DNA from: Streptomyces sp. CB02923
Lineage (GTDB): Bacteria > Actinomycetota > Actinomycetes > Streptomycetales > Streptomycetaceae
NCBI RefSeq assembly: GCF_001905005.1
Contig: NZ_LWKZ01000003.1
Span: forward strand, 226,837 to 290,836
Direction: 5' to 3'
Length of the DNA stretch: 64,000 nucleotides
Made by a program: the position numbers and the translations under genes. Positions within the stretch are counted from its first letter, which is position 1. Each line of letters opens with the position of its first letter. The notes under the pieces were generated by a model. It saw nothing but the letters and a program-made list of their open reading frames with translations. It made no database searches and was not told the DNA's origin. Shown here in pieces: positions 57,047 through 64,000 of this stretch.

Positions 57047-58729
57047 TCAGGCTGTGCAGACCGAGACAGACGCTGGCGACCCCGACGCTGCACTGGCCCG
57101 CGTCCCCTGGGTGAGCAGGGTGAGGTTGCCGAGGGTGTGGACGAGTTCGTCACGGTCGGCACCGTCGCTCGGGTCGTCGGCAGGCGCCGGCCAGTGTTCC
57201 CGCCAGCTCTGGGGCATGACGTGTTCGATCGTCAGTTTCGCCCCCAGGTGCTCGTCACCGTCAGGGGCGGTGAGCTGCTCGGTGTGGTCGGTGCGCAATG
57301 CGTCCTCCAGCGCTTCCAGCACGATGCGCAGCCGGCTGCGATAGAGACGGACATAGAGCGGTTCGTGCTCCAGCGCCGCGCGGAACTCCGTGTCGGTCGG
57401 CCAGTGGCGGTGGGGGCCGTGCATGGCTGCGAGCGCCGTGATGATCGCCTCGTCGGCTTGCCCGGGCTTCAGTGAGGCGGCGGCGACGAGCTCCCGGAAG
57501 ACGTTGTTGTAGTCGCGGTTACCGAGGCTGAGGATCGTCCGGCGGACCAGGTAGCTGTCGATCGCGCGGATGGCGCGCAGGCGGCGCTCACGCGGCAGCA
57601 CCGTGTCGTCGAGGCCGTAGAGGAAGAGCAGCAGGGGGAGCGGAGTGGAGGTTTGCAGGATGCGCATCCGGTAGAGGAAGCGGCCTTCCACCCCGTGTGA
57701 GGGGTGCTGATCGATGTTGTCGTAGATCTCGGCGTACCGGGCGAGTTCGGAGAAGACGTCCTCGGTCGGGGCGGCCGTCGTTTTCAGCCACCGGTCGAAC
57801 TCCTTGAACAGGGTCGAGGTGGTGAAGTCCCTCCGGGTGCGCATCGTGAGCCAGTGGGTCAGGAAGACGTCCAGGCGGCTGCGGGTGATGCGGCCCGTGG
57901 TCTGCTCGGTCCGCCATTCGTCCTGGTCGAAAGGTGCCCACAGCTCCTCGTAGAGCCGGCCGACGTCCGCGCCGGCGTGTTCGGCCCTGCGGAAGAGGAG
58001 GTTCTTGATCAGGTCGGCGTGCTCCAGCGGCGTCCCGCGGCTGTTGAGCGTTTCGAAGACGACCTGCGGGTCGTCGTGTTTCTCCAGGTCGATGATGACC
58101 AGTCGCAGGTGCTCCCGCATGGTCTGCACCAGCGCTTCGAGACGCTGACCGGGCTCGGCCGTGTCGGCGGTCCAGGCCGCGATCTCCTGCTGGAAGTAGT
58201 CGACGGCTTGCGTGAGGCGCCCGCCGTTCCCTTCGCCGAGCATCACGGACCGGAACTCGTCACGGTCGGCGTTGGTGGGCCAGACCTTGTAGCGGTGATC
58301 GGGGTCCTGGTCACTGTCGAAGAGGTCCTCGTCGTTCTCCAGGAACTTGCCCAGCAGCCGCGCTGACCTTTCGTGCTCAAGCGCCGTCGCCGAACGGCGG
58401 GCAGCGAGGAGGAGGAGCTGCAGTGTGGTCAGACGCTGCTGGCCGTCGATGACCTCCCGGGTTTCCAGGTTCGACGACAGGTAGGAGGTCTCGTTGAACA
58501 CCACCGCACCGAGAAAGTGCGGCGCCACCGACTCGTCGCTCTGCGCCGCCTGTTCGGCCCGTTCCACGGTCCGGCGGATGTCCTCCCACAGTGCGGACCA
58601 GTTCTCGTCCCTGTTCCACACATAGGGGCGTTGGAACAGTGGCACCGTGTACCGGATGTCCCTGCCGAAGATACGCCGAAGGTCAACTGTGTCCGCCCGC
58701 AAGATCCCTCCCCGATGATCTGCCGCCAC
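57047..58729 (-). CDS. GmrSD-like DUF262/DUF1524 nuclease, C-terminally truncated
   Basis: 560 residues from GTG at 58729; a TTG at 58702 after GGGGAGGG gives the more family-like N-terminus (LRADTVDLRRIFG). DUF262 (ParB-like NTPase fold) is clear: VPLFQRPYVW (30-38) and VIDGQQRLTTLQLL (93-106), then a FETLNSRGTPL motif. The DUF1524 His-Me nuclease begins with LTIEHVMPQSW (His503) and LGNLTLLTQ (Asn535), but the usual following LNS..LSN..W..K helix and tail are absent; the protein ends in GSPASVSVCTA. GmrSD enzymes cut DNA with glucosylated or other modified bases. Loss of the last catalytic residues suggests an inactive or altered nuclease. Confidence 0.85.
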   Translation of the reverse strand: MAADHRGGILRADTVDLRRIFGRDIRYTVPLFQRPYVWNRDENWSALWEDIRRTVERAEQAAQSDESVAPHFLGAVVFNETSYLSSNLETREVIDGQQRLTTLQLLLLAARRSATALEHERSARLLGKFLENDEDLFDSDQDPDHRYKVWPTNADRDEFRSVMLGEGNGGRLTQAVDYFQQEIAAWTADTAEPGQRLEALVQTMREHLRLVIIDLEKHDDPQVVFETLNSRGTPLEHADLIKNLLFRRAEHAGADVGRLYEELWAPFDQDEWRTEQTTGRITRSRLDVFLTHWLTMRTRRDFTTSTLFKEFDRWLKTTAAPTEDVFSELARYAEIYDNIDQHPSHGVEGRFLYRMRILQTSTPLPLLLFLYGLDDTVLPRERRLRAIRAIDSYLVRRTILSLGNRDYNNVFRELVAAASLKPGQADEAIITALAAMHGPHRHWPTDTEFRAALEHEPLYVRLYRSRLRIVLEALEDALRTDHTEQLTAPDGDEHLGAKLTIEHVMPQSWREHWPAPADDPSDGADRDELVHTLGNLTLLTQGTRASAASGSPASVSVCTA

Positions 58730-58869
58730 CGTACGATCTCCCGGTCGCGCAAGGCGCCTGCTGAGCCAACTTGGCCGGAAATGAGGGGCCTTCAGGGGTT
58801 TCTCGTTCTCGACGACAGGGATCCGGAGGGGCCGGTCACCATGGCGGCGACGGGTTCTTCATTGGTTCG

Positions 58870-59568
58870 TCACACCAGGTCCTGATCTCGTTCGGCGAGG
58901 CAGGTCTGCCACAAGTCGAATGCGAGACGCGCTTCATCGAGGGACTCGGAAGCGGCTCGCTCATCGGCGAAGCCCGTTGCGGCGGCCTGTGTCACGACGG
59001 CGACGAGATGCGTGGCGACATGGTCGATCCGCTGTGCGTGTACGTGCTTCAGCCGGGGCTTCTGCTGCTCGCGGTCCATCGCTATCGCGAAGAGATCCTC
59101 GGCACTGTCGTTCTCACCGAAGAAGGAGGGACGCGCCGGCAGGGTGCCCATGGTGAGGCGACCGGCGCCGGCCATGGGGGTGTCTTGATCCTCCCGGCCG
59201 AGCACACGGTTCATCAGACGGCGGCTTTCGCCGGTGCGCCGTACGTGTGCGGCGACCGCTTCCAGCTTCTCCAGCTCGGTGGCGACGTCCGCTGCGGACT
59301 CGGAAGCGAGGAGCTCACGTAGCCGGCCGGCTGCCTCCCGGCCGGTGGCGGACGCTTCGTCGATCACGTCGTCGCACGTGTCGAGCGTGGCGAACACCCG
59401 CTCGGCCGTGCGCACGGAAGCCCGCACCATCGCGGCCGTATCACCTTCGAAACCGCCCACCGCCTGGACGATCTGCGAGACGGTCATCCCCAGCATCGTC
59501 GACAGGTCTTCCGTCTCCGACTTTGCGGTCGCCATCACCACCGCCGACGTTTCTTCACCCGTACCCAC
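58870..59568 (-). CDS. Unrecognised helical protein beside McrBC
   Basis: 232 residues if it starts at the GTG at 59568 (GAGGGG five bases upstream); an ATG at 59535 is an alternative. I do not recognise a family. It is predicted almost wholly helical with regular heptad-like stretches (GREAAGRLRELLASESAADVATELEKLEAVAAHVRRTGESRRLM), so coiled-coil association is likely. A less ordered centre (PMAGAGRLTMGTLPARPSFFGEND) separates two helical parts. No signal or membrane segment. It is divergent from mcrB over 412 bp and 140 bp downstream of the GmrSD-like start on the same strand; a role with either defence system is only a possibility. Confidence 0.65.
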   Translation of the reverse strand: MGTGEETSAVVMATAKSETEDLSTMLGMTVSQIVQAVGGFEGDTAAMVRASVRTAERVFATLDTCDDVIDEASATGREAAGRLRELLASESAADVATELEKLEAVAAHVRRTGESRRLMNRVLGREDQDTPMAGAGRLTMGTLPARPSFFGENDSAEDLFAIAMDREQQKPRLKHVHAQRIDHVATHLVAVVTQAAATGFADERAASESLDEARLAFDLWQTCLAERDQDLV

Positions 59569-59980
59569 CGCTGCCCCTCGTGCCGTCCGACGATGGAGTA
59601 GATCATCGGTGGCGTACGCGCAGAAAGGAAATCCGGGGCCGCTTCGGCTGAAAACAACCGCTGAAAACAACCGGGCCGCGAGGCCCGGCCCGTCACCGCG
59701 TTCCCCGAAGGCCGCGCTGTGGTCCTTCTCGGGGCCGTATGCGGAGGGCGGCAGCGGGGCTCGTACGATTCTTCGGCATCGTGCTCGATGCCGCTCGCGT
59801 CGCAGCGGATTCTCTGACGCTCGGAGGCTGGGCATCTCGGTCACCGCGTGCAGAGTGTGTGGCGAGCGCGTACCTCACAGCACCATGACCTCGTACCGCA
59901 CAACACCCGTGACACAACGTTCGCAACACAACGTTCGCAACACAACACCCATGACACCGACGCAGCGCCCGAGGAGACCG
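59569..59980. other. 412-bp divergent region upstream of mcrB
   Basis: It separates the helical-protein gene and mcrB. It contains four contiguous 14-bp repeats at 59899-59954 immediately before the mcrB ribosome site; the rest shows no gene, though an open frame runs through it toward mcrB. Confidence 0.6.
59899..59954 (+). repeat. Four contiguous 14-bp repeats upstream of mcrB (A-B-B-A')
   Basis: CACAACACCCGTGA, CACAACGTTCGCAA, CACAACGTTCGCAA, CACAACACCCATGA follow each other without spacers. All begin CACAAC; the inner two are identical and contain the palindrome AACGTT. They end 26 bp before the mcrB ATG, a position suited to repression of the restriction genes. Confidence 0.85.
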
Positions 59981-61837
59981 ATGGCTGAGGCATACCCGGA
60001 ATTCCTGCTGAGCCTGCCGTACGGCGGGCCGGTGGCGCGCGGGCGGTTGCTCACGGAGAAGGGCACCAACGGGAGCCAGAAGATGGTGGTGCTCGCCGGT
60101 TCGCCGGCTCGGCCCGATGTCGTGCCGTCGTTCCCCCTGCGCATGCCGTCCTCCCACAGGCTGAGGGAGAGACTGATCACCGAAGGTGTCATCGCGAAGA
60201 CGTCCACCCGCCCGGGATGGCTGGAGGTCCTCCGGGACGTCGAGTGCAATTCGCCGTCCGCGGCGGCGGAGATTCTTGTGGGCCGCAGTTCCAACGGCTG
60301 GCTGGCGTGGAAGACCGCCGCCGGCCGGCCGCTTGCCGACTTCCTGGAGCAGACGTGGCCGGGGCCCAGCCGCGTCTGGCTGGTCCGTGACTCCGGGGGT
60401 ACCAGTCTCGATCTGGTACGCGTGTGGCTGGAAGAAGGCCGTGTGATTCTCGCGGCGGACCGGCTGCGGCAGGGGGTGCCCCCGAGGGCCAGCAAGGAAC
60501 AGGTGCGGACCTTCGTCGACGAGGACTACGGGGCGGCGGTCACCTACAGCGAAAAGGCCCAGCTCGTCGAGGGTTTCCACGCTTTCCTGTCCCGCATGAG
60601 GCCGGGCGACAGCGTGTGCACGCTCGTCGACAACAGGCTGTACGTCGGTGAGATCACCGGAGATGCCGAGCAGATCACGCTGGAAGACGGGCGAAGCGGT
60701 CTGCGACGTCCCGTGGAGTGGGGGAGCGAGGGGTACGCGTACGAGGAACTGCCCGAAGAACTCCAGCAGAAACTCTCCGTCCGGGACGACGTGGTCGATC
60801 TGACCGCGGTCAAGGGCATCGTCGACGGCCTCGGAGTCAGCGACGAAGAGCTGGCGAGGGCGGCCGAGGAGAGCACCGGGATATCCGGCATCGAGGCATC
60901 GGTCCTCACCGCACGCCGTGAACTGGAATTTCCCGAGCCGGACGAGAAATTGCGGACGCGGCTCAATGTCGACCGCCTCTCATGGCTGCGGGAGGTGCGC
61001 GACCTGCTCTGGGACGAGCGTCAGCTGATCTTCTACGGGCCGCCCGGCACGGGCAAGACCTACCTCGCGCAGGAACTGGCCGAATTCCTGGGAGGCGGGC
61101 CGGAACGGGTCAAGCTGGTGCAGTTCCATCCCAGCTATGCGTACGAGGATTTCTTCGAAGGTTTCCGGCCTCAGGAAGATCCGCAAACGCGTGAGGTCGC
61201 CTTCCGGCTGACCGCCGGGCCGCTGCGGGAGCTCGCCGATCTGGCCAGCCGGGAGAGCAACCGGCACATCCCGCACTTCCTGATCATCGACGAGATCAAT
61301 CGGGCCAATCTTGCCAAGGTCTTCGGCGAGTTGTACTTCCTGCTGGAATACCGCAACAAGTCGGTCCGGCTGACCTACTCGAACGAGGACTTCGCCCTGC
61401 CGCGGAATCTGTTCGTCATCGGCACGATGAACACCGCCGACCGGTCCATCGCGCTCGTGGACGCGGCGATGCGGCGGCGCTTCGCCTTCGTGGAACTCTC
61501 GCCGCGGATCGAGCCGACCAGCGGGCTGCTGCGGCGCTGGCTGACGGGTGAGGGCAAGGACACCGAGCCGGCCGACCTGCTGGAAGCCCTCAACGCCCGG
61601 ATCGACGACGTGGACTTCCGGATCGGCCCGTCGTACCTGATGAAGCCTGGCGTGTACCGGGAGGGCGGGCTGGCGCGTACGTGGCGGACGAAGATCCTGC
61701 CCTTGCTGGAAGAACATCACTATGGAGAAGGAGTGGACGTCGAGCGGCGGTACGGATTGGCGACGCTGCGGGCTGCGGTGGCCGCGCGCAAGGCCACGGG
61801 AACAGCTGCTGCCGAGGAACGAACCGATACCCCGTGA
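59981..61837 (+). CDS. mcrB: McrB-type AAA+ GTPase with DUF4357 and PUA/EVE-like reader region
   Basis: 618 residues from the ATG at 59981 (GAGGAG five bases upstream). The N-terminus has a DUF4357-type region (RERLITEGVI...NSPSAAAEILVGRSSNGWLAWK, about 60-115). A segment follows around 150-250 (ASKEQVRTFVDEDYG...FLSRMRPGDSVCTLVDNRLYVGEITG) with the look of a PUA/EVE-like modified-base reader. The AAA+ motor has Walker A GPPGTGKT (353-360), Walker B IIDEINR (Asp437, Glu438) and the McrB signature MNTADRSI with AMRRRF. McrB hexamers hydrolyse GTP, translocate DNA and activate the McrC nuclease at modified sites. The stop overlaps the mcrC start (GTGA). McrB identity is firm; the reader assignments are by pattern. 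Confidence 0.92.
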   Translation: MAEAYPEFLLSLPYGGPVARGRLLTEKGTNGSQKMVVLAGSPARPDVVPSFPLRMPSSHRLRERLITEGVIAKTSTRPGWLEVLRDVECNSPSAAAEILVGRSSNGWLAWKTAAGRPLADFLEQTWPGPSRVWLVRDSGGTSLDLVRVWLEEGRVILAADRLRQGVPPRASKEQVRTFVDEDYGAAVTYSEKAQLVEGFHAFLSRMRPGDSVCTLVDNRLYVGEITGDAEQITLEDGRSGLRRPVEWGSEGYAYEELPEELQQKLSVRDDVVDLTAVKGIVDGLGVSDEELARAAEESTGISGIEASVLTARRELEFPEPDEKLRTRLNVDRLSWLREVRDLLWDERQLIFYGPPGTGKTYLAQELAEFLGGGPERVKLVQFHPSYAYEDFFEGFRPQEDPQTREVAFRLTAGPLRELADLASRESNRHIPHFLIIDEINRANLAKVFGELYFLLEYRNKSVRLTYSNEDFALPRNLFVIGTMNTADRSIALVDAAMRRRFAFVELSPRIEPTSGLLRRWLTGEGKDTEPADLLEALNARIDDVDFRIGPSYLMKPGVYREGGLARTWRTKILPLLEEHHYGEGVDVERRYGLATLRAAVAARKATGTAAAEERTDTP

Positions 61838-63048
61838 CCACCGTCGACCTTGTCGAACACGCCCCGGCCCGACGGGTGCCGCTGCCGGACGGGGCCGGGC
61901 GGGCCCTTGCCGCCTCGAAGATCGTGGACGCCGCGCCGGACCCCTATGAGCCGGGACTGTGGCGGCTGCGGGCAAGGAGCAAGGTCGGGGCTGTCGTGGT
62001 CGACGTACCGGGAGACGAACCGGTCACCTTGCGTGTCACGCCGAAGGTGCCGATCGCGCGCCTGTTCTTCCTCCTCGGGTACAGCCTCGATCCGCGCGGA
62101 TGGCTGGACGGTGAGGTGGAGGCCGACGAGCACGAAGAGCTGCTGCCCGCGCTCGCCCACGCCGTGGAGCGGCAGACGGACCGCGCGCTGCGGCGGGGCC
62201 TTCTCCAGGGCTACCGGGCGACCGAGCAGACGGCCTTCGTGGTGCGGGGCCGGATCAAGGAAGCCGAACAGATACGGCGCCGTTTCGGTGCCGCCCTGCC
62301 CGTCGAAGTCGCGTACGACGAGTTCACCACGGACATCGCCGAGAATCGCATTCTGCGTGCCGCGGTGGAGCGGCTGTTGCGGCTGCCGGGTGTGCCTCGT
62401 GCGGTAAGGGCGCGCCTGATGCATCAGCGGGCACGACTGGCGGATGCCGCGCCGCTCGTCCGGGGGCAGGCGATCCCCGAATGGCGGCCGAATCGCCTCA
62501 ACGCCCGGTACCATCGCGCCCTCCAGCTGGCACGGATCGTGCTGGACGGCGCTTCGGCCGAGCATCTGCCGGGCGGAATCCGGATGAACGGCTTTCTCTT
62601 CGACATGAACAAGGTGTTCGAGGACTTCGTATGCGTCGCATTGAACAATGCCCTCGCCCCGTACGGCGGTCGTGGTGTGCTTCAGGCGAAGAACGTTCAT
62701 CTCGACGAGGAAGCCGCCGTGCGGATGAGGCCGGACTTCGTCTGGTACGGGGAATCAGGGGTGCCCGCAGCCGTGGCCGACGCGAAGTACAAGGTCGGCA
62801 CTCCGGAGGGATATCCCGACGCTGATCTTTATCAGATGCTGGCGTACTGCACAGCCCTCGGATTGCGGGAAGGGCATCTGGTGTACGCGAAGGGGAGCGC
62901 ACCGCACGCCGGCCATCATGTGCGCCGATCCGGTGTGATGTTGCATCAGCACGCTGTGAGTATGGGCGCGCCTTCAGCGGTTCTCCTCGCCGAGATCCGG
63001 GCCCTTGCCGAGCGGATGGCCGGCTCGCGACGGCATGCGGGCGCTTGA
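61834..63048 (+). CDS. mcrC: McrC-type nuclease subunit
   Basis: 404 residues starting at the GTG that overlaps the mcrB stop. The N-terminal two thirds match McrC/LlaJI-type DUF2357 features (AENRILRAAVERLL, NRLNARYHRALQLARIVL, GFLFDMNKVFEDFV). The C-terminal PD-(D/E)XK nuclease has Asp301 (MRPDFVW) and Asp316-x-Lys318 in VADAKYK, followed by DLYQMLAYC, the conserved helix. All catalytic residues are present. It needs McrB for GTP-dependent DNA cleavage. No DNA methylase is nearby, consistent with a type IV, modification-dependent system. Confidence 0.93.
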   Translation: MTTVDLVEHAPARRVPLPDGAGRALAASKIVDAAPDPYEPGLWRLRARSKVGAVVVDVPGDEPVTLRVTPKVPIARLFFLLGYSLDPRGWLDGEVEADEHEELLPALAHAVERQTDRALRRGLLQGYRATEQTAFVVRGRIKEAEQIRRRFGAALPVEVAYDEFTTDIAENRILRAAVERLLRLPGVPRAVRARLMHQRARLADAAPLVRGQAIPEWRPNRLNARYHRALQLARIVLDGASAEHLPGGIRMNGFLFDMNKVFEDFVCVALNNALAPYGGRGVLQAKNVHLDEEAAVRMRPDFVWYGESGVPAAVADAKYKVGTPEGYPDADLYQMLAYCTALGLREGHLVYAKGSAPHAGHHVRRSGVMLHQHAVSMGAPSAVLLAEIRALAERMAGSRRHAGA

Positions 63049-63378
63049 CGCGATGTTGTAACGGTGACGCCGGAACCCGACCGCTGTGCGGCCCGGCCCG
63101 CCGTGCGGCCGCTGTGTGTCCGTATTTGTGTCGGGTTTGGTGGGAGTCGTGGCTCTTTGTTGGAGACTCTCCCCTTATGGTGTTGTTGCTGGTCAGTGCG
63201 GCGGCCTGGTGGGGCGGGGGGATGAGTCGGGTCTGTGGCGGGTGTTCTGGTCGACTCGTGATGGTGCGGCTGCTTCCGGTTCTGTCGTTGAAGCACCGTT
63301 ATGAGGAATTAGTTATCTTAATTCTCATTCGCCCGTATGCCGCAGTCACCCGCTGTGAGGCGCATTCGTTGACGACGT
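63049..63378. promoter_or_regulatory. 330-bp intergenic region with AT-rich dyad
   Basis: After mcrC the DNA becomes G/T-rich with no convincing gene. Near the right end is an AT-rich stretch with the inverted repeat GAATTA (63306-63311) / TAATTC (63319-63324), 7-bp spacer, 57 bp before the small gene at 63379. It is the most AT-rich spot around and a plausible promoter or operator. Confidence 0.45.
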
Positions 63379-63576
63379 ATGACTGAGACGATCGTTTCCC
63401 CCACGCGGCAGCTCGGCACCTGGCAGCTGAGTTCGACCGTGCCCCGCAGCGCGCCCGACGTCCGGCCCGACGTCCACCTGCTGCGTCCCGGACAGCGCGT
63501 CCGGCTGGAATACACCGGTGACCTGCTGGAACAGCTGCTGGCCGCCCTCGACGGCATCTCGGACGACGGCCGGTAA
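63379..63576 (+). CDS. Small unrecognised protein (65 aa)
   Basis: A 65-residue frame (MTETIVSPTRQLGTWQLSST at the start; ends LLEQLLAALDGISDDGR). It seems soluble with a basic/beta first half (RPGQRVRLEYTG) and an amphipathic C-terminal helix. GC3 is high, and an AT-rich dyad precedes it, but no good ribosome site is visible (GTGAGG lies about 20 bases up). I do not recognise a family. A second ORF follows 90 bp downstream on the same strand, so the two may form an operon running out of the window. Confidence 0.55.
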   Translation: MTETIVSPTRQLGTWQLSSTVPRSAPDVRPDVHLLRPGQRVRLEYTGDLLEQLLAALDGISDDGR

Positions 63577-63665
63577 CGGCTCCTCCGGCGCCCGCCGCCC
63601 CGATGGGCGGCGCGTCGGCCGGCCCCTTTTCCCACCGGCCACCACCGATTCCTGTGAGAGCTGTT

Positions 63666-64000
63666 GTGAACGACAACCCGCGGGTCCCCGTGCCTCCCGG
63701 TACCGGCCGTCACCGGCTGCCGCGTCAGAGTACGGAGGAGCCCGTCGCCTTTGCCGGCGGCGTCCCGTACCCGCACGGCGGGCCCATGGGCCAGGCGATG
63801 GCCGACGACGGGTGGGACGCCGCCGTCGTGTCGGAACTCGGCCCCGAGCTGGCGTCGCTGTGGGACACGGAGGAACGGCCCCCCGTGGTCGGCGGCCCGG
63901 AGTCGGCGTTTCCGGACGGTGAGGGGGCGTATGGCGGGGTGTATGACGGGGCGTATGGCGGGGTGTACGAGGGGGTGTATGAGGGGGGATATGGCGGGGG
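63666..64000 (+). CDS. Unrecognised protein with Gly-Tyr repeats, partial at window edge
   Basis: An open frame from a GTG at 63666 (VNDNPRVPVPPGTG) continues beyond base 64000. The N-terminus is Pro/Arg-rich, the middle has WDAAVVSELGPELASLWDTEE, and the end turns into tandem repeats of the form AYGGVYDG / VYEG encoded by GGGGCGTATGGCGGG-like units. The repeat could be a linker before an unseen domain. No function can be proposed. Translation is supported by frame openness and GC3 rather than by homology. Confidence 0.5.
   Translation, partial: MNDNPRVPVPPGTGRHRLPRQSTEEPVAFAGGVPYPHGGPMGQAMADDGWDAAVVSELGPELASLWDTEERPPVVGGPESAFPDGEGAYGGVYDGAYGGVYEGVYEGGYGG

Noticed and set aside
59234..59980. 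N-terminal extension of McrB by about 250 residues
   Set aside because: The extension overlaps the opposite helical-protein gene, is Ser/Arg/Ala-rich shadow sequence, and includes the 14-bp repeat array; ATG at 59981 has a proper ribosome site.
1..64000. tRNA, rRNA, riboswitch or insertion sequence
   Set aside because: None seen by eye on either strand: no T-loop/anticodon pattern ending in CCA, no transposase motifs, no recognised riboswitch core. A tRNAscan/Infernal run would settle this.

Overview
The window is high-GC DNA with long GC3-rich genes, GTG starts, stop-start overlaps, SARP-type regulators, a Tat-exported amidase and one rare TTA codon. This points to Streptomyces or a close filamentous actinomycete, probably chromosomal. 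No rRNA, tRNA, CRISPR array or intact insertion sequence was found. Start codons were chosen by ribosome-binding site and family N-terminus, and each choice is stated.

1-25,758: right-hand part of a nonribosomal peptide cluster. Three collinear synthetase genes (the first cut by the window edge) give C-A-T | C-A-T-C-A-T-E | C-A-T-C-A-T-C-A-T-TE, so at least six modules. Binding-pocket residues read by eye suggest Pro/methyl-Pro - Gly - D-aromatic - Gln - Asn - Arg-like, released by a terminal thioesterase. Downstream are a Tat-exported amidase, an SDR, a GriE-like Fe/2-oxoglutarate hydroxylase and a GriF-like zinc dehydrogenase. The last three resemble the route that makes 4-methylproline from leucine, which fits the Pro-like first adenylation domain.

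25,778-37,916: mostly ordinary chromosomal genes. They comprise a DinB-like protein, a YjeH-like amino acid exporter with a divergent Lrp/AsnC regulator, an S66 (LD-carboxypeptidase/MccF) peptidase, a CPBP protease, a NarL-type two-component pair, a TetR repressor with a 36-bp palindromic operator and its SDR target, an epoxide-hydrolase-like enzyme and a SARP regulator.

38,158-52,689: accessory island. An HTH protein and a coupled unknown protein may be the remnant of an integrated element. They are followed by an AfsR-like SARP/NB-ARC/TPR regulator with a TTA codon, a soluble Ser/Thr kinase, and, divergent from the kinase, a tightly coupled four-gene operon. The operon encodes a tandem Cas4/RecB-like nuclease, a zinc-ribbon plus degenerate REase-fold protein, a large SF2 helicase and a pPIWI_RE (prokaryotic PIWI) protein. 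The last three are the known but little-studied pPIWI_RE three-gene module. The added duplicated iron-sulphur nuclease, kinase and developmental-type regulator make this the most interesting system in the window.

53,125-64,000: DUF6928-like protein, CPBP protease, membrane alpha/beta hydrolase, a GmrSD/DUF262-type modification-dependent nuclease lacking its C-terminus, an unknown helical protein, and a McrBC pair whose McrB carries DUF4357 and PUA/EVE-like regions behind four contiguous 14-bp repeats. With the pPIWI_RE operon this makes 40-63 kb a defence island. The window ends inside an unrecognised Gly/Tyr-repeat ORF.
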